The notes under the pieces were generated by a model. It was not told the origin of the DNA and made no database searches. It saw nothing but the letters and a program-made list of their open reading frames with translations. A stretch of 64,000 bases of DNA, from contig NZ_JAGLCD010000004.1 in the NCBI RefSeq assembly GCF_023146395.1, positions 258,718-322,717 on the forward strand, given 5' to 3'. Every line of letters begins with the position of its first letter. Positions within the stretch are counted from its first letter, which is position 1. Below are positions 8,280 to 16,134 of this stretch, piece after piece. The stretch comes from Aeromicrobium sp. (GTDB lineage: Bacteria; Actinomycetota; Actinomycetes; Propionibacteriales; Nocardioidaceae). The position numbers were made by a program, and so were the translations under genes.

Positions 8280-11200
8280 GTGTACCTGAAGAGCCTCACG
8301 CTCCGCGGGTTCAAGTCGTTCGCGTCCTCCACGACCCTGGAGCTGGAGCCGGGCATCACGTGCGTCGTGGGCCCCAACGGCTCGGGCAAGTCCAACGTCG
8401 TCGACGCCCTCTCCTGGGTCATGGGAGAGCAGGGCGCCAAGTCGCTGCGAGGCGGCAAGATGGAGGACGTCATCTTCGCGGGCACGTCCGGCCGGGCCCC
8501 GCTGGGCCGGGCCGAGGTCGTGCTGACGATCGACAACTCCGACGGCGCGCTCCCGATCGAGTACAGCGAGGTCACGATCTCGCGCACGATGTTCCGCAAC
8601 GGCGGCTCGGAGTACGCGATCAACGGCAACACGGTCCGTCTGCTCGACGTCCAGGAGCTCCTGAGCGACTCCGGCATCGGTCGCGAGATGCACGTCATCG
8701 TGGGCCAGGGCCAGCTCGACTCGGTCCTGCGCGCGACGGCCGAGGAGCGACGGGGGTTCATCGAGGAGGCCGCTGGCGTCCTCAAGCACCGCAAGCGCAA
8801 GGAGAAGGCGGTCCGCAAGCTCGAGGCGACGCAGGGCAACCTGACGCGGCTGGCGGACGTGCTCAACGAGCTGCGTCGCCAGCTCAAGCCTCTGGGACGC
8901 CAGGCCGAGGTCGCTCGTCGTGCCGCGGTGATCCAGGCCGACGTCCGTGACGCCCGGGCCCGGCTGCTGGCCGACGACGTGGTCAACGCCCAGCAGGTCA
9001 TCGCCACCGAGCTCGCCGATGAGTCGGCCCTGCGGGAGCGGCGCACCTCCGTGGAGACGGCGATCGCCCACGCGCGGCAGGCCGAGACCGAGCTCGAGGA
9101 CCGCCTCCGGGACGACTCGCCGCGACTGTCCGCGGCACAGGAGGCGTGGTACGCGCTCTCCGGGGTGCGCGAGCGGCTGCGCGGCACGGCCGGGCTCGCC
9201 ACCGAACGGGTGCGGCTGGCGGCCGTCGAGGGCGACGACCAGCACCACGGACGAGACCCCGACGAGCTCGAGGCCGATGCGCGCCGGGCGCAGGAGCAGC
9301 ACGGGGTCCTGGCTCGCGAGGTCGAGGTCGCCACGACCCGCCTGCAGGAGGCTGTCGCCGCACGCAGCGAGGCCGAGGCCGCCTACACGACCGAGGAACG
9401 GCGCATCGCCGGCCTGCTGCGCGCCGCGGCCGACCAGCGCGAGGGCCTGGCGCGTCTGCACGGTCAGGTCAACGCGATCCGCCTGCGTGCCGAGGCGACC
9501 GACGCCGAGCTCGGCCGCCTCACGGCGGCGCGGGACGACGCCGTCGCCCGGGCCGACGCCGCCCAGCAGGAGTTCACGGCGCTGGAGACCCAGATCGCCG
9601 GCCTGTCGGCCGGCGAGTCGGGCCTGGACGAGCGGCTCGCCGCGGCAGAGTCCGAGCTCGGCGGCATCGACGCCGAGGTGGCCGAGATCGTCATGACGGT
9701 CCAGGCCCTCGAGCGGGGCGAGGCGGCCCTGGCGGCCCGCAAGGAGGCGCTCGAGATCGGTCTGGCGCGCAAGGACGGCGCCGGCGCGCTGCTCGCCGCG
9801 TCCGACGAGCTCAGCGGTCTGCTCGGATCGGTCGCGGCGCTGCTGACGGTGCGGCCCGGGTACGAGGCCGCGATCGCCTCGGCCCTCGGGTCGGCCGCAG
9901 ATGCCGTCGCGGTCGATCATCTCGACACCGCGGTGGACGCGATGGAGAAGCTCAAGAGCGAGGACCTCGGTCGCGCCGGACTGCTGCTCGGGGCCGCAGG
10001 AGCCGGAGCCGACGCCGGCGGCGACTCCGGCTGGCCGGGGCTGCCCGACTTCGCCACGTACGCCGTCGACGTCATCGACGCACCCTCCACGCTGGAGAAC
10101 GCCCTGCGACGGCTGCTGTTCAAGGTCGCCGTCGTCGACGACCTCGACCGCGCGAGGGCCCTCGTGCGCCAGGCCTCGGACGTCACGGCGGTCACCCGTG
10201 AGGGCGACATGCTCGGCGCGCACTTCGCTTCCGGCGGCTCGACCTCGACCGAGAGCCTGATCGAGGTCAAGGCCGCGGTCGACGAGGCGGTCGCCGACCT
10301 CGAGCGCACGCGCCACGACCTGGAGCGCTCCCGGTTCGCCCAGCAGGGCCTGGCGGACCGGCGGCAGAAGGCCCAGGCCGCGGTCGACGCCGTGCTCGAG
10401 CAGCTGCACGAGTCCGACGCCGAGATGGCCGCGGTCGCCGAGTCGCTCGGGCGTCTCGGGTCGTCGGCGCGGGCCGCGCGCTCCGAGGCCGAGCGCCTGG
10501 AGCACTCGATCGCCGAGGCCACCGCCTCGCAGGAGCGCGACCTCGACGGGCTCGCCGAGCTCGAGGACCGCCTCGCGCAGGCGGAGTCCGCGCCCGAGCA
10601 CGAGCCGGACACGACCGAGCTGGAGGCCTTGGCCGAGGCTGCGTCGACGGCGCGGCGCACCGAGACGGAGGCTCGTCTGGCGCTACGCACGAACGAGGAG
10701 CGCGCGCGGGCCCTGGAGGGTCAGGTCACCGCGCTCGTCGAGTCCGCCGAGGCCGAGCGGCAGGCGCGGCGCCGGGCCGCGGAGCGCCGGGAGCGTCAGG
10801 TCCGCGAGGCGGAGGTCGCCCGGGTCGTGATCGCCGCGACCGACCAGGTGCTGGTCCACCTCGGTCTCTCGATCGATCGAGCCGCGACACTGCGCACCGA
10901 GATCGAGCAGTCGCGCGCCAGCAGCGAGGCCGAGCTGCGCGAGGTGCGCACCCGGCTCCGCGGGCTGAGCGAGGAGCTGGAGGCCCTCAAGGACTCGGTG
11001 CACCGCGACGAGATGGCGCGGGCCGAGCTGCGCATGCGCCTGGAGGCGCTGGAGACCCGGTCGTTGGAGGAGCTCGGCCTCGAGGTCGAGGCGCTCGTGG
11101 CCGAGTACGGACCCGAGGTGCCGGTGCCGACCCACGACGACGAGGGGGAGCCGCTCGACCCGCGACCCTTCGTCCGCGAGGAGCAGGCCAAGCGGCTGCG

Positions 11201-11834
11201 CGCGGCCGAGCGCGGCCTCGCGATGCTGGGCAAGGTCAACCCGCTCGCCCTGGAGGAGTTCAGTGCCCTCGAGGAGCGCCACCAGTACCTGTCGGACCAG
11301 ATGGCCGACCTCAAGAAGACCTCCGCCGACCTCATGGCGATCGTCGAGGACGTCGACGCCACGGTCGAACGGGTCTTCACCGAGGCCTGGTACGACGTCG
11401 AGCGCGAGTTCGAGGACGTGTTCAGCCGGCTCTTCCCCGGCGGTGAGGGCCGACTGATCCTCACCGATCCGCAGAACATGCTCCTCACGGGCATCGACGT
11501 CGAGGCCCGGCCGCCCGGCAAGAAGGTCAAGCGTCTCTCGCTGCTCTCCGGCGGCGAACGCTCCCTCGTCGCCGTCGCCTTCCTGGTGGCCCTGTTCAAG
11601 GCCCGGCCGAGCCCCTTCTACATCCTCGATGAGGTCGAGGCCGCCCTCGACGACACCAACCTGGGCCGCCTGCTGGAGATCTACGAGGAGCTGCGCGCCA
11701 ACTCCCAGCTCGTCGTCATCACGCACCAGAAGCGCACGATGGAGGTCGCCGACGCTCTGTACGGCGTCTCGATGCGCGGCGACGGTGTCTCGGCGGTCAT
11801 CAGCCAGCGCCTGCGGGAACAGGAGCCCGTGTGA
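8280..11834 (+). CDS. smc: Chromosome segregation protein SMC
   Basis: The condensin ATPase that organises and segregates the chromosome with ScpA and ScpB. The 1184-residue protein shows the full SMC layout: Walker A GPNGSGKS at residues 31-38, a long coiled coil, a globular hinge at about 515-655, a returning coiled coil, the signature LSGGERS near 1090 and Walker B FYILDEVEAALDD near 1113. The start is GTG at 8280 with CTGGAG upstream, giving the expected YLKSLTLRGFKSF beginning. The stop overlaps the next gene in GTGTGA, so the two are translationally coupled. In related genomes ftsY often follows closely; here it lies 7.5 kb downstream, after the thioesterase, BlaI/M56 and cydABDC. Confidence 0.96.
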   Translation: MYLKSLTLRGFKSFASSTTLELEPGITCVVGPNGSGKSNVVDALSWVMGEQGAKSLRGGKMEDVIFAGTSGRAPLGRAEVVLTIDNSDGALPIEYSEVTISRTMFRNGGSEYAINGNTVRLLDVQELLSDSGIGREMHVIVGQGQLDSVLRATAEERRGFIEEAAGVLKHRKRKEKAVRKLEATQGNLTRLADVLNELRRQLKPLGRQAEVARRAAVIQADVRDARARLLADDVVNAQQVIATELADESALRERRTSVETAIAHARQAETELEDRLRDDSPRLSAAQEAWYALSGVRERLRGTAGLATERVRLAAVEGDDQHHGRDPDELEADARRAQEQHGVLAREVEVATTRLQEAVAARSEAEAAYTTEERRIAGLLRAAADQREGLARLHGQVNAIRLRAEATDAELGRLTAARDDAVARADAAQQEFTALETQIAGLSAGESGLDERLAAAESELGGIDAEVAEIVMTVQALERGEAALAARKEALEIGLARKDGAGALLAASDELSGLLGSVAALLTVRPGYEAAIASALGSAADAVAVDHLDTAVDAMEKLKSEDLGRAGLLLGAAGAGADAGGDSGWPGLPDFATYAVDVIDAPSTLENALRRLLFKVAVVDDLDRARALVRQASDVTAVTREGDMLGAHFASGGSTSTESLIEVKAAVDEAVADLERTRHDLERSRFAQQGLADRRQKAQAAVDAVLEQLHESDAEMAAVAESLGRLGSSARAARSEAERLEHSIAEATASQERDLDGLAELEDRLAQAESAPEHEPDTTELEALAEAASTARRTETEARLALRTNEERARALEGQVTALVESAEAERQARRRAAERRERQVREAEVARVVIAATDQVLVHLGLSIDRAATLRTEIEQSRASSEAELREVRTRLRGLSEELEALKDSVHRDEMARAELRMRLEALETRSLEELGLEVEALVAEYGPEVPVPTHDDEGEPLDPRPFVREEQAKRLRAAERGLAMLGKVNPLALEEFSALEERHQYLSDQMADLKKTSADLMAIVEDVDATVERVFTEAWYDVEREFEDVFSRLFPGGEGRLILTDPQNMLLTGIDVEARPPGKKVKRLSLLSGGERSLVAVAFLVALFKARPSPFYILDEVEAALDDTNLGRLLEIYEELRANSQLVVITHQKRTMEVADALYGVSMRGDGVSAVISQRLREQEPV

Positions 11835-12283
11835 GCGAGCCGGCCGAGGTCGACGACCCGTCCACGCGCCGGCGCGACGACTATCCGGCCCTGCGGCGCA
11901 TCACGACCCGGTGGGAGGACGAGGACGTCTACGGTCACGTCAACAACGTCGTCTACTACTCGTACTTCGACACGGCGGTCAACGCCTTCCTGATCGAGGC
12001 CACCGGCACCGACACCCGCCGGCTGCCGGCCTACGGCGTCGTGGCGGAGACGAGCTGCCGGTTCCTGCGCGAGCTGCGCTTCCCGGCCGATGTCGAGGCG
12101 GGGCTGCGGGTCACCCGGCTCGGCTCGTCGAGCGTCGTCTACGAGATCGCCCTGTTCCAGGGCGACGCCGAGTCGCCCGCAGCGCTCGGCCGATTCGTCC
12201 ACGTGTACGTGACCGGGGAGCAGCGCTCCGTCACCCCGGTGCCCGACGTGATCCGAGCGGTGCTCGAGCCTCTGACCGGCTGA
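11831..12283 (+). CDS. Acyl-CoA thioesterase, hot-dog fold (4HBT type)
   Basis: A 150-residue single-domain hot-dog protein. The stretch W-E-D-E-D-V-Y-G-H-V-N-N-V-V-Y-Y-S-Y matches the 4-hydroxybenzoyl-CoA-thioesterase-type motif, in which the Asp/Glu and the HVNN segment form the active site. It probably hydrolyses an acyl-CoA or similar thioester in the cytosol; the substrate is unknown. The GTG start at 11831 overlaps the smc stop by 4 bp. It converges with the M56 peptidase gene, whose stop lies only 4 bp away. Confidence 0.85.
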   Translation: MSEPAEVDDPSTRRRDDYPALRRITTRWEDEDVYGHVNNVVYYSYFDTAVNAFLIEATGTDTRRLPAYGVVAETSCRFLRELRFPADVEAGLRVTRLGSSSVVYEIALFQGDAESPAALGRFVHVYVTGEQRSVTPVPDVIRAVLEPLTG

Positions 12284-12286
12284 GGC

Positions 12287-13171
12287 TCAGCCGAGCAGGA
12301 CGTCGAGGGCGTGCGCGATCCACGGCACGGCCAGCAGGACGGTCGGTGCGACGAGCACGACGACCGAGATCGTCCAGGCCAGGGTCGTGGCCCACCACCG
12401 GGTCGGCGGTTCCTGCAGGCGTTCCAGTCGGAGCAGGGCCTCGCTGCCGACGCCCATGGCCCCGGCCGGGGCATGACTGCCGGCAAGCGTCACGATCGCG
12501 CCGGCGAGGGCACGGTCACCGGTGACGCGGCGGGCGGCGTCGTCGGCGAGGAGCTCGACCAGGACGCGGCTCTGCGCGAGCGGCGCATCGGTGCGCAGGA
12601 GACGCGGGTACGCGGCCCGCAGGAACTCGAAGCCCTCGAGCACGAGGTCGTGTCGAGCGCCGACGTGGGCCCGCTCGTGCGCGAGGACCGCCCGCAGCTC
12701 CTCGTCGTCGAGGCGGTCGATCGTGCCGCTGGAGACCACGACCCGGGCCTGGGTGCGATCGGGGAGGCAGTAGGCCACGAGGGACTCGTGCTGCAGCACG
12801 CGCAGCGCGGGCAACCGGCCGTCGGGCTCGCCCAGGAGGTCGACGAGCTCACGCTGACGACGGCGACGGGCGCCGGTGCTGCGCCACACCGTCCAGACCG
12901 CCCACCAGAAGCGCGCCCACACGAGCACGCCGACGAGCAGGACCAGCACGTGGAGCACGACGCGCCAGGCCGCCGGGTCGTCCTGGGACACGAGCCAGAG
13001 CGCCGTCGAGAGGCCGGCGCCCGAGATGGCGAGGATCGCGGCGAGGGCGAGCGACTGCCACATCACGATGGCGGCCGCGGGGGAGCGGTAGGGCCAGGAG
13101 GAGCGCGCCAGCAGGGCCGGGACGGGGAGCGCCAGCGCCACCCCGATCAGCCCCAGCAGGAGAGGTGTCAC
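12287..13171 (-). CDS. M56-family (BlaR1/MecR1-like) membrane metallopeptidase
   Basis: A 294-residue integral membrane protein with hydrophobic segments near residues 1-20, 35-58 and 73-95, a zinc-protease motif HERAH (HExxH) in the middle, and a further C-terminal helix. It lacks the penicillin-binding sensor domain of BlaR1, as do most actinobacterial M56 proteins. In the BlaR/MecR paradigm such a peptidase relieves repression by the BlaI partner. The GTG start at 13171 overlaps the blaI stop by 4 bp (GTGA), so the two form a coupled operon. I chose this start because the frame upstream lies inside blaI and is low-complexity. Confidence 0.85.
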   Translation of the reverse strand: MTPLLLGLIGVALALPVPALLARSSWPYRSPAAAIVMWQSLALAAILAISGAGLSTALWLVSQDDPAAWRVVLHVLVLLVGVLVWARFWWAVWTVWRSTGARRRRQRELVDLLGEPDGRLPALRVLQHESLVAYCLPDRTQARVVVSSGTIDRLDDEELRAVLAHERAHVGARHDLVLEGFEFLRAAYPRLLRTDAPLAQSRVLVELLADDAARRVTGDRALAGAIVTLAGSHAPAGAMGVGSEALLRLERLQEPPTRWWATTLAWTISVVVLVAPTVLLAVPWIAHALDVLLG

Positions 13172-13542
13172 ACCCCGTCGAGCGCCCGTCGCAGGGCGGC
13201 CGCCTCCGCCGGGTCGACCGACCGCGCGAAGTGCACGAGCGCGGACGTGCGGTCGCCGGAGGCGTCGAGGGCGGCATCGATGAGCTCGGCCGTGGCCGAC
13301 TCGCGGGTCTGGCTCGGGGTGTAGCGGAAGGCGCGTCCGTCCCGCTCGCGGTCGACCATCTCCTTGGCGCCCAAGCGGTCGAGCACGGTCATGACGGTCG
13401 TGTAGGCCAGGCCTCGGCCCTCGCCGGTTCCGGCCTCCAGCGCGTCCTGGACCTCGCGCACCGACATCGGACCGGAGGCGTCCCACAGCACGTTCATGAT
13501 GGCGCGCTCGAGCTCTCCGGGGCGGGTCGTGGATCGGGTCAC
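13168..13542 (-). CDS. blaI: BlaI/MecI/CopY-family transcriptional repressor
   Basis: A 124-residue winged-helix repressor. The N-terminal domain (ERAIMNVLWDASGPMSVREVQDAL ... YTTVMTVLDRLGAKEMV, about residues 10-62) is the classic BlaI DNA-binding domain, followed by a helical dimerisation domain. These proteins bind TACTAC/GTAGTA dyads as dimers. Three such dyads lie in the 132 bp between this gene and divergent cydA, one of them 12 bp from the blaI start. It is the first gene of an operon with the M56 peptidase. By position it is predicted to repress both itself and cydABDC. Confidence 0.88.
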   Translation of the reverse strand: MTRSTTRPGELERAIMNVLWDASGPMSVREVQDALEAGTGEGRGLAYTTVMTVLDRLGAKEMVDRERDGRAFRYTPSQTRESATAELIDAALDASGDRTSALVHFARSVDPAEAAALRRALDGV

Positions 13543-13554
13543 GGTCCAAGTCTA

Positions 13555-13567
13555 CTACGTGACGTAG
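13555..13567. promoter_or_regulatory. BlaI operator dyad 1 (blaI-proximal)
   Basis: CTACGT-G-ACGTAG is a perfect 6-1-6 dyad, with TA on the left and a mismatched GA on the right extending it outward. It resembles the BlaI consensus TACTAC/GTAGTA and lies 12 bp from the blaI start, so it fits autoregulation. Confidence 0.65.
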
Positions 13568-13605
13568 GACTCACCGGTGTGGGCTTCGTCGCGCCCCCGC
13601 TCGTG

Positions 13606-13622
13606 TACTACGATCCGTAGTA
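13606..13622. promoter_or_regulatory. BlaI operator dyad 2 (cydA promoter)
   Basis: TACTACG-ATC-CGTAGTA is a perfect 7-3-7 dyad, centred at 13614. It lies 53 bp upstream of the cydA start and matches the known BlaI/MecI operator core. Confidence 0.75.
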
Positions 13623-13624
13623 GT

Positions 13625-13641
13625 TACTACGCAACGTAGTA
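13625..13641. promoter_or_regulatory. BlaI operator dyad 3 (cydA promoter)
   Basis: TACTACG-CAA-CGTAGTA is a perfect 7-3-7 dyad, with arms identical to dyad 2 and a centre 19 bp away, about two helical turns. It ends 34 bp before cydA, where it would overlap the promoter or transcript start. Confidence 0.75.
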
Positions 13642-13674
13642 GTTCGACCCTCGAGACGCCGGGAGTGGGACCAC

Positions 13675-15117
13675 ATGGAAGCGCTCGACATCGCCCGGTG
13701 GCAGTTCGGCATCACGACCGTCTACCACTTCTTCTTCGTGCCCGTCACGATCGGTCTGATCTTCCTGGTCGCGATCCTGCAGACGTGCTGGCACCGCACG
13801 GGGGACGAGCGCTATCTGCGACTCACCCGCTTCTTCGGGAAGCTGTTCCTCATCAACTTCGCGATGGGCATCGTGACCGGCATCGTGCAGGAGTTCCAGT
13901 TCGGCATGAACTGGAGCGACTACTCGCGCTTCGTCGGGGACGTGTTCGGGGCACCGCTCGCGATCGAGGGCCTGCTGGCGTTCTTCATGGAGTCGACGTT
14001 CCTCGGGCTGTGGATCTTCGGGTGGGACCGGCTCAAGCCCTCCCTGCACCTCGCGACGATCTGGATCGCCGCGATCGGCACTGTCTTGTCGGCGTACTTC
14101 ATCCTCGCCGCCAACTCGTTCATGCAGAATCCCGTGGGCTTCGCGTTCAACGCCGAGACCGGTCGCGCCGAGCTGACCGACTTCGTGGCGGTCATGACGA
14201 ACCCGGTCGTGCTCGCGACCTTCCCGCACACGATCTTCGCGTGCTTCATGGTCGGCGGAGCCCTCGTGGCCGGCGTGAGCCTCTGGCGGATGATGCGCCA
14301 CCCGGGCGAGGACGGTGTCGACGGGGACGGGGACGGGGATGCCTTCCGGATCTCGTTCCGCCTCGGTGCGGTGTTCCTGCTCGTCGCCGGGCTCGGCACG
14401 ATGATCTCCGGCGACTTCCAGGGCAAGGTCATGACCGAGGTCCAGCCGATGAAGATGGCCGCGGCCGAGGGACTCTACGAGGACGAGGCTCCCGCGGCGT
14501 TCTCCGCCCTCACGGTCGGGACGCTCGACGGGTCCGAGCCGGTCCTGGAGATCAAGGTCCCGCACCTGCTCTCCTACCTCGGGACCGGGACGTGGGACGG
14601 CGAGATCCGCGGCATCAACTCGCTGCAGGCCGAGTACGAGGAGCTCTACGGGCCCGGCGACTACGCCCCGAACATCCCCGTGACCTACTGGACGTTCCGG
14701 GCGATGATCACGGCGGGCGGGCTCTCGATGGCGCTCGCGGCCTGGATGCTGTGGGCGACCCGTGGGGGCCGCACGCCCTCGCGCCGGACCTTCACGGGTC
14801 GGTGGATGCTGCGCTGGGCCGTGGTGCTGCCGTTCCTGCCGCTCGCGGCGAACTCGTTCGGCTGGATCTTCACCGAGATGGGGCGCCAGCCGTGGCTCGT
14901 GTTCGGCCTGCTGCCGACGTCCGCCGGGGTGTCACCCAGCGTGTCGGCCGGGACGGTCCTGATGAGCCTGATCGGGTTCACGGCCCTGTACGGGGTCCTG
15001 GCGGTGATCGAGATCAAGCTCCTGCTCCGCACGATCCGTCAGGGCCTGCCGGCGGCCGATCCGCCGCGGCCCGAGCCCGACCGCGATCCCGACGCACCGC
15101 TCGCCTTCGCCTACTGA
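13675..15117 (+). CDS. cydA: Cytochrome bd quinol oxidase subunit I
   Basis: Catalytic subunit of the high-affinity, non-proton-pumping terminal oxidase; it oxidises quinol and reduces oxygen to water in the membrane. The 480-residue protein has the conserved haem-ligand histidine H18 in VYHFFFVPVTIG, the FFMESTFLGLW helix and the GRQPW motif at residue 403, within the usual nine-helix layout. A short acidic D/G-rich linker (around residues 215-225) precedes the helix before the quinol loop. It is the first gene of a tight cydABDC operon, read divergently from blaI-M56 and preceded by two BlaI-type operators, which suggests derepression by a signal passed through the M56 peptidase. Confidence 0.96.
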   Translation: MEALDIARWQFGITTVYHFFFVPVTIGLIFLVAILQTCWHRTGDERYLRLTRFFGKLFLINFAMGIVTGIVQEFQFGMNWSDYSRFVGDVFGAPLAIEGLLAFFMESTFLGLWIFGWDRLKPSLHLATIWIAAIGTVLSAYFILAANSFMQNPVGFAFNAETGRAELTDFVAVMTNPVVLATFPHTIFACFMVGGALVAGVSLWRMMRHPGEDGVDGDGDGDAFRISFRLGAVFLLVAGLGTMISGDFQGKVMTEVQPMKMAAAEGLYEDEAPAAFSALTVGTLDGSEPVLEIKVPHLLSYLGTGTWDGEIRGINSLQAEYEELYGPGDYAPNIPVTYWTFRAMITAGGLSMALAAWMLWATRGGRTPSRRTFTGRWMLRWAVVLPFLPLAANSFGWIFTEMGRQPWLVFGLLPTSAGVSPSVSAGTVLMSLIGFTALYGVLAVIEIKLLLRTIRQGLPAADPPRPEPDRDPDAPLAFAY

Positions 15118-15141
15118 CCCGACCGAACCTGGGAGACCACC

Positions 15142-16134
15142 ATGGAGCTCACGACCATCTGGTTCGTGCTCATCGCCGTCCTGTGGACCGGCTACCTCGT
15201 GCTGGAGGGATTCGACTTCGGGGTCGGCATGCTGATGCGCCTGCTCGCGCGTGACGAGAACGAACGACGGGTGCTGCTCAACACGATCGGTCCGGTCTGG
15301 GACGGCAACGAGGTGTGGCTCATCGTCGCCGGTGGCGCGACGTTCGCGGCGTTCCCGGAGTGGTACGCGACGCTCTTCAGCGCCTACTACGTGCCGCTGT
15401 TCGTGATCCTGGTCGCGCTCATCGTGCGGGCCGTCGGGTTCGAGTACCGGCACAAGCGGCCCGAGGCGCAGTGGAAACGCCGGTGGGACGCCGCGATCGT
15501 GTTCGGTTCGGTCGTGCCGGCGCTGCTGTGGGGCGTGGCGCTCGCGGGCATCGTGCACGGCATCCCGCTCGATGCCGACCACGACTTCGTCGGATCGCTC
15601 GCCGACCTGGTGACCCCGTACGCGCTCCTCGGCGGCCTGGTCACCCTGACGGTCTTCCTGACGCACGGGGCGTTCTTCGTCGCGCTGAAGACGGTCGGCG
15701 ACATCCGCCACCGTGCTCGTGCGCTCGGTCTGCGGTGGGGAGCGGTGGCTGCGGTCCTCACACTCGCCTTCGTCGCCTGGACCGCGGGCCGCGACGGCGA
15801 CCTGGCCGTCTGGATCGCCGCCGGCGTGGCCGTCGCGACCTTCCTGGCCGGGTTGGCCGCGGCGGGTGCCGGACGCGAGGGCTGGGCGTTCACGGGGACG
15901 GCGTTCGCGATCGCGGCGGTGGCCGCGATGCTGTTCCTCGCGCTGTTCCCGGACGTCATGCCCTCGACCCTGGCGACCGGCACGCTCACGACGACCACTG
16001 CAGCCTCCACCCCGTACACGCTCGAGATCATGACGTGGGTCGCGGCGGCCTTCACGCCGATCGTGATCGGGTACCAGGCGTGGTCCTACTGGGTGTTCCG
16101 TCGCCGCATCGGCGTGCACCACATCCCGTCATGA
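15142..16134 (+). CDS. cydB: Cytochrome bd quinol oxidase subunit II
   Basis: Structural membrane subunit of the bd oxidase, 330 residues with about eight to nine hydrophobic helices. The N-terminus (LWTGYLVLEGFDFGVGML) and the later NTIGPVWDGNEVWLIVAGGATFAAFP segment are hallmarks of CydB. It starts 24 bp after cydA and overlaps cydD by 4 bp (ATGA), so cydA-B-D-C form one coupled unit. Confidence 0.96.
   Translation: MELTTIWFVLIAVLWTGYLVLEGFDFGVGMLMRLLARDENERRVLLNTIGPVWDGNEVWLIVAGGATFAAFPEWYATLFSAYYVPLFVILVALIVRAVGFEYRHKRPEAQWKRRWDAAIVFGSVVPALLWGVALAGIVHGIPLDADHDFVGSLADLVTPYALLGGLVTLTVFLTHGAFFVALKTVGDIRHRARALGLRWGAVAAVLTLAFVAWTAGRDGDLAVWIAAGVAVATFLAGLAAAGAGREGWAFTGTAFAIAAVAAMLFLALFPDVMPSTLATGTLTTTTAASTPYTLEIMTWVAAAFTPIVIGYQAWSYWVFRRRIGVHHIPS

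Noticed and set aside
8136..10601. Long minus-strand frame inside smc
   Set aside because: Shadow of the smc codon pattern; composition is repetitive (Leu/Arg/Gly) and no family motif is visible.
13165..13620. Plus-strand frame opposite blaI
   Set aside because: Antisense to a well-recognised repressor and running across its operator; low complexity.
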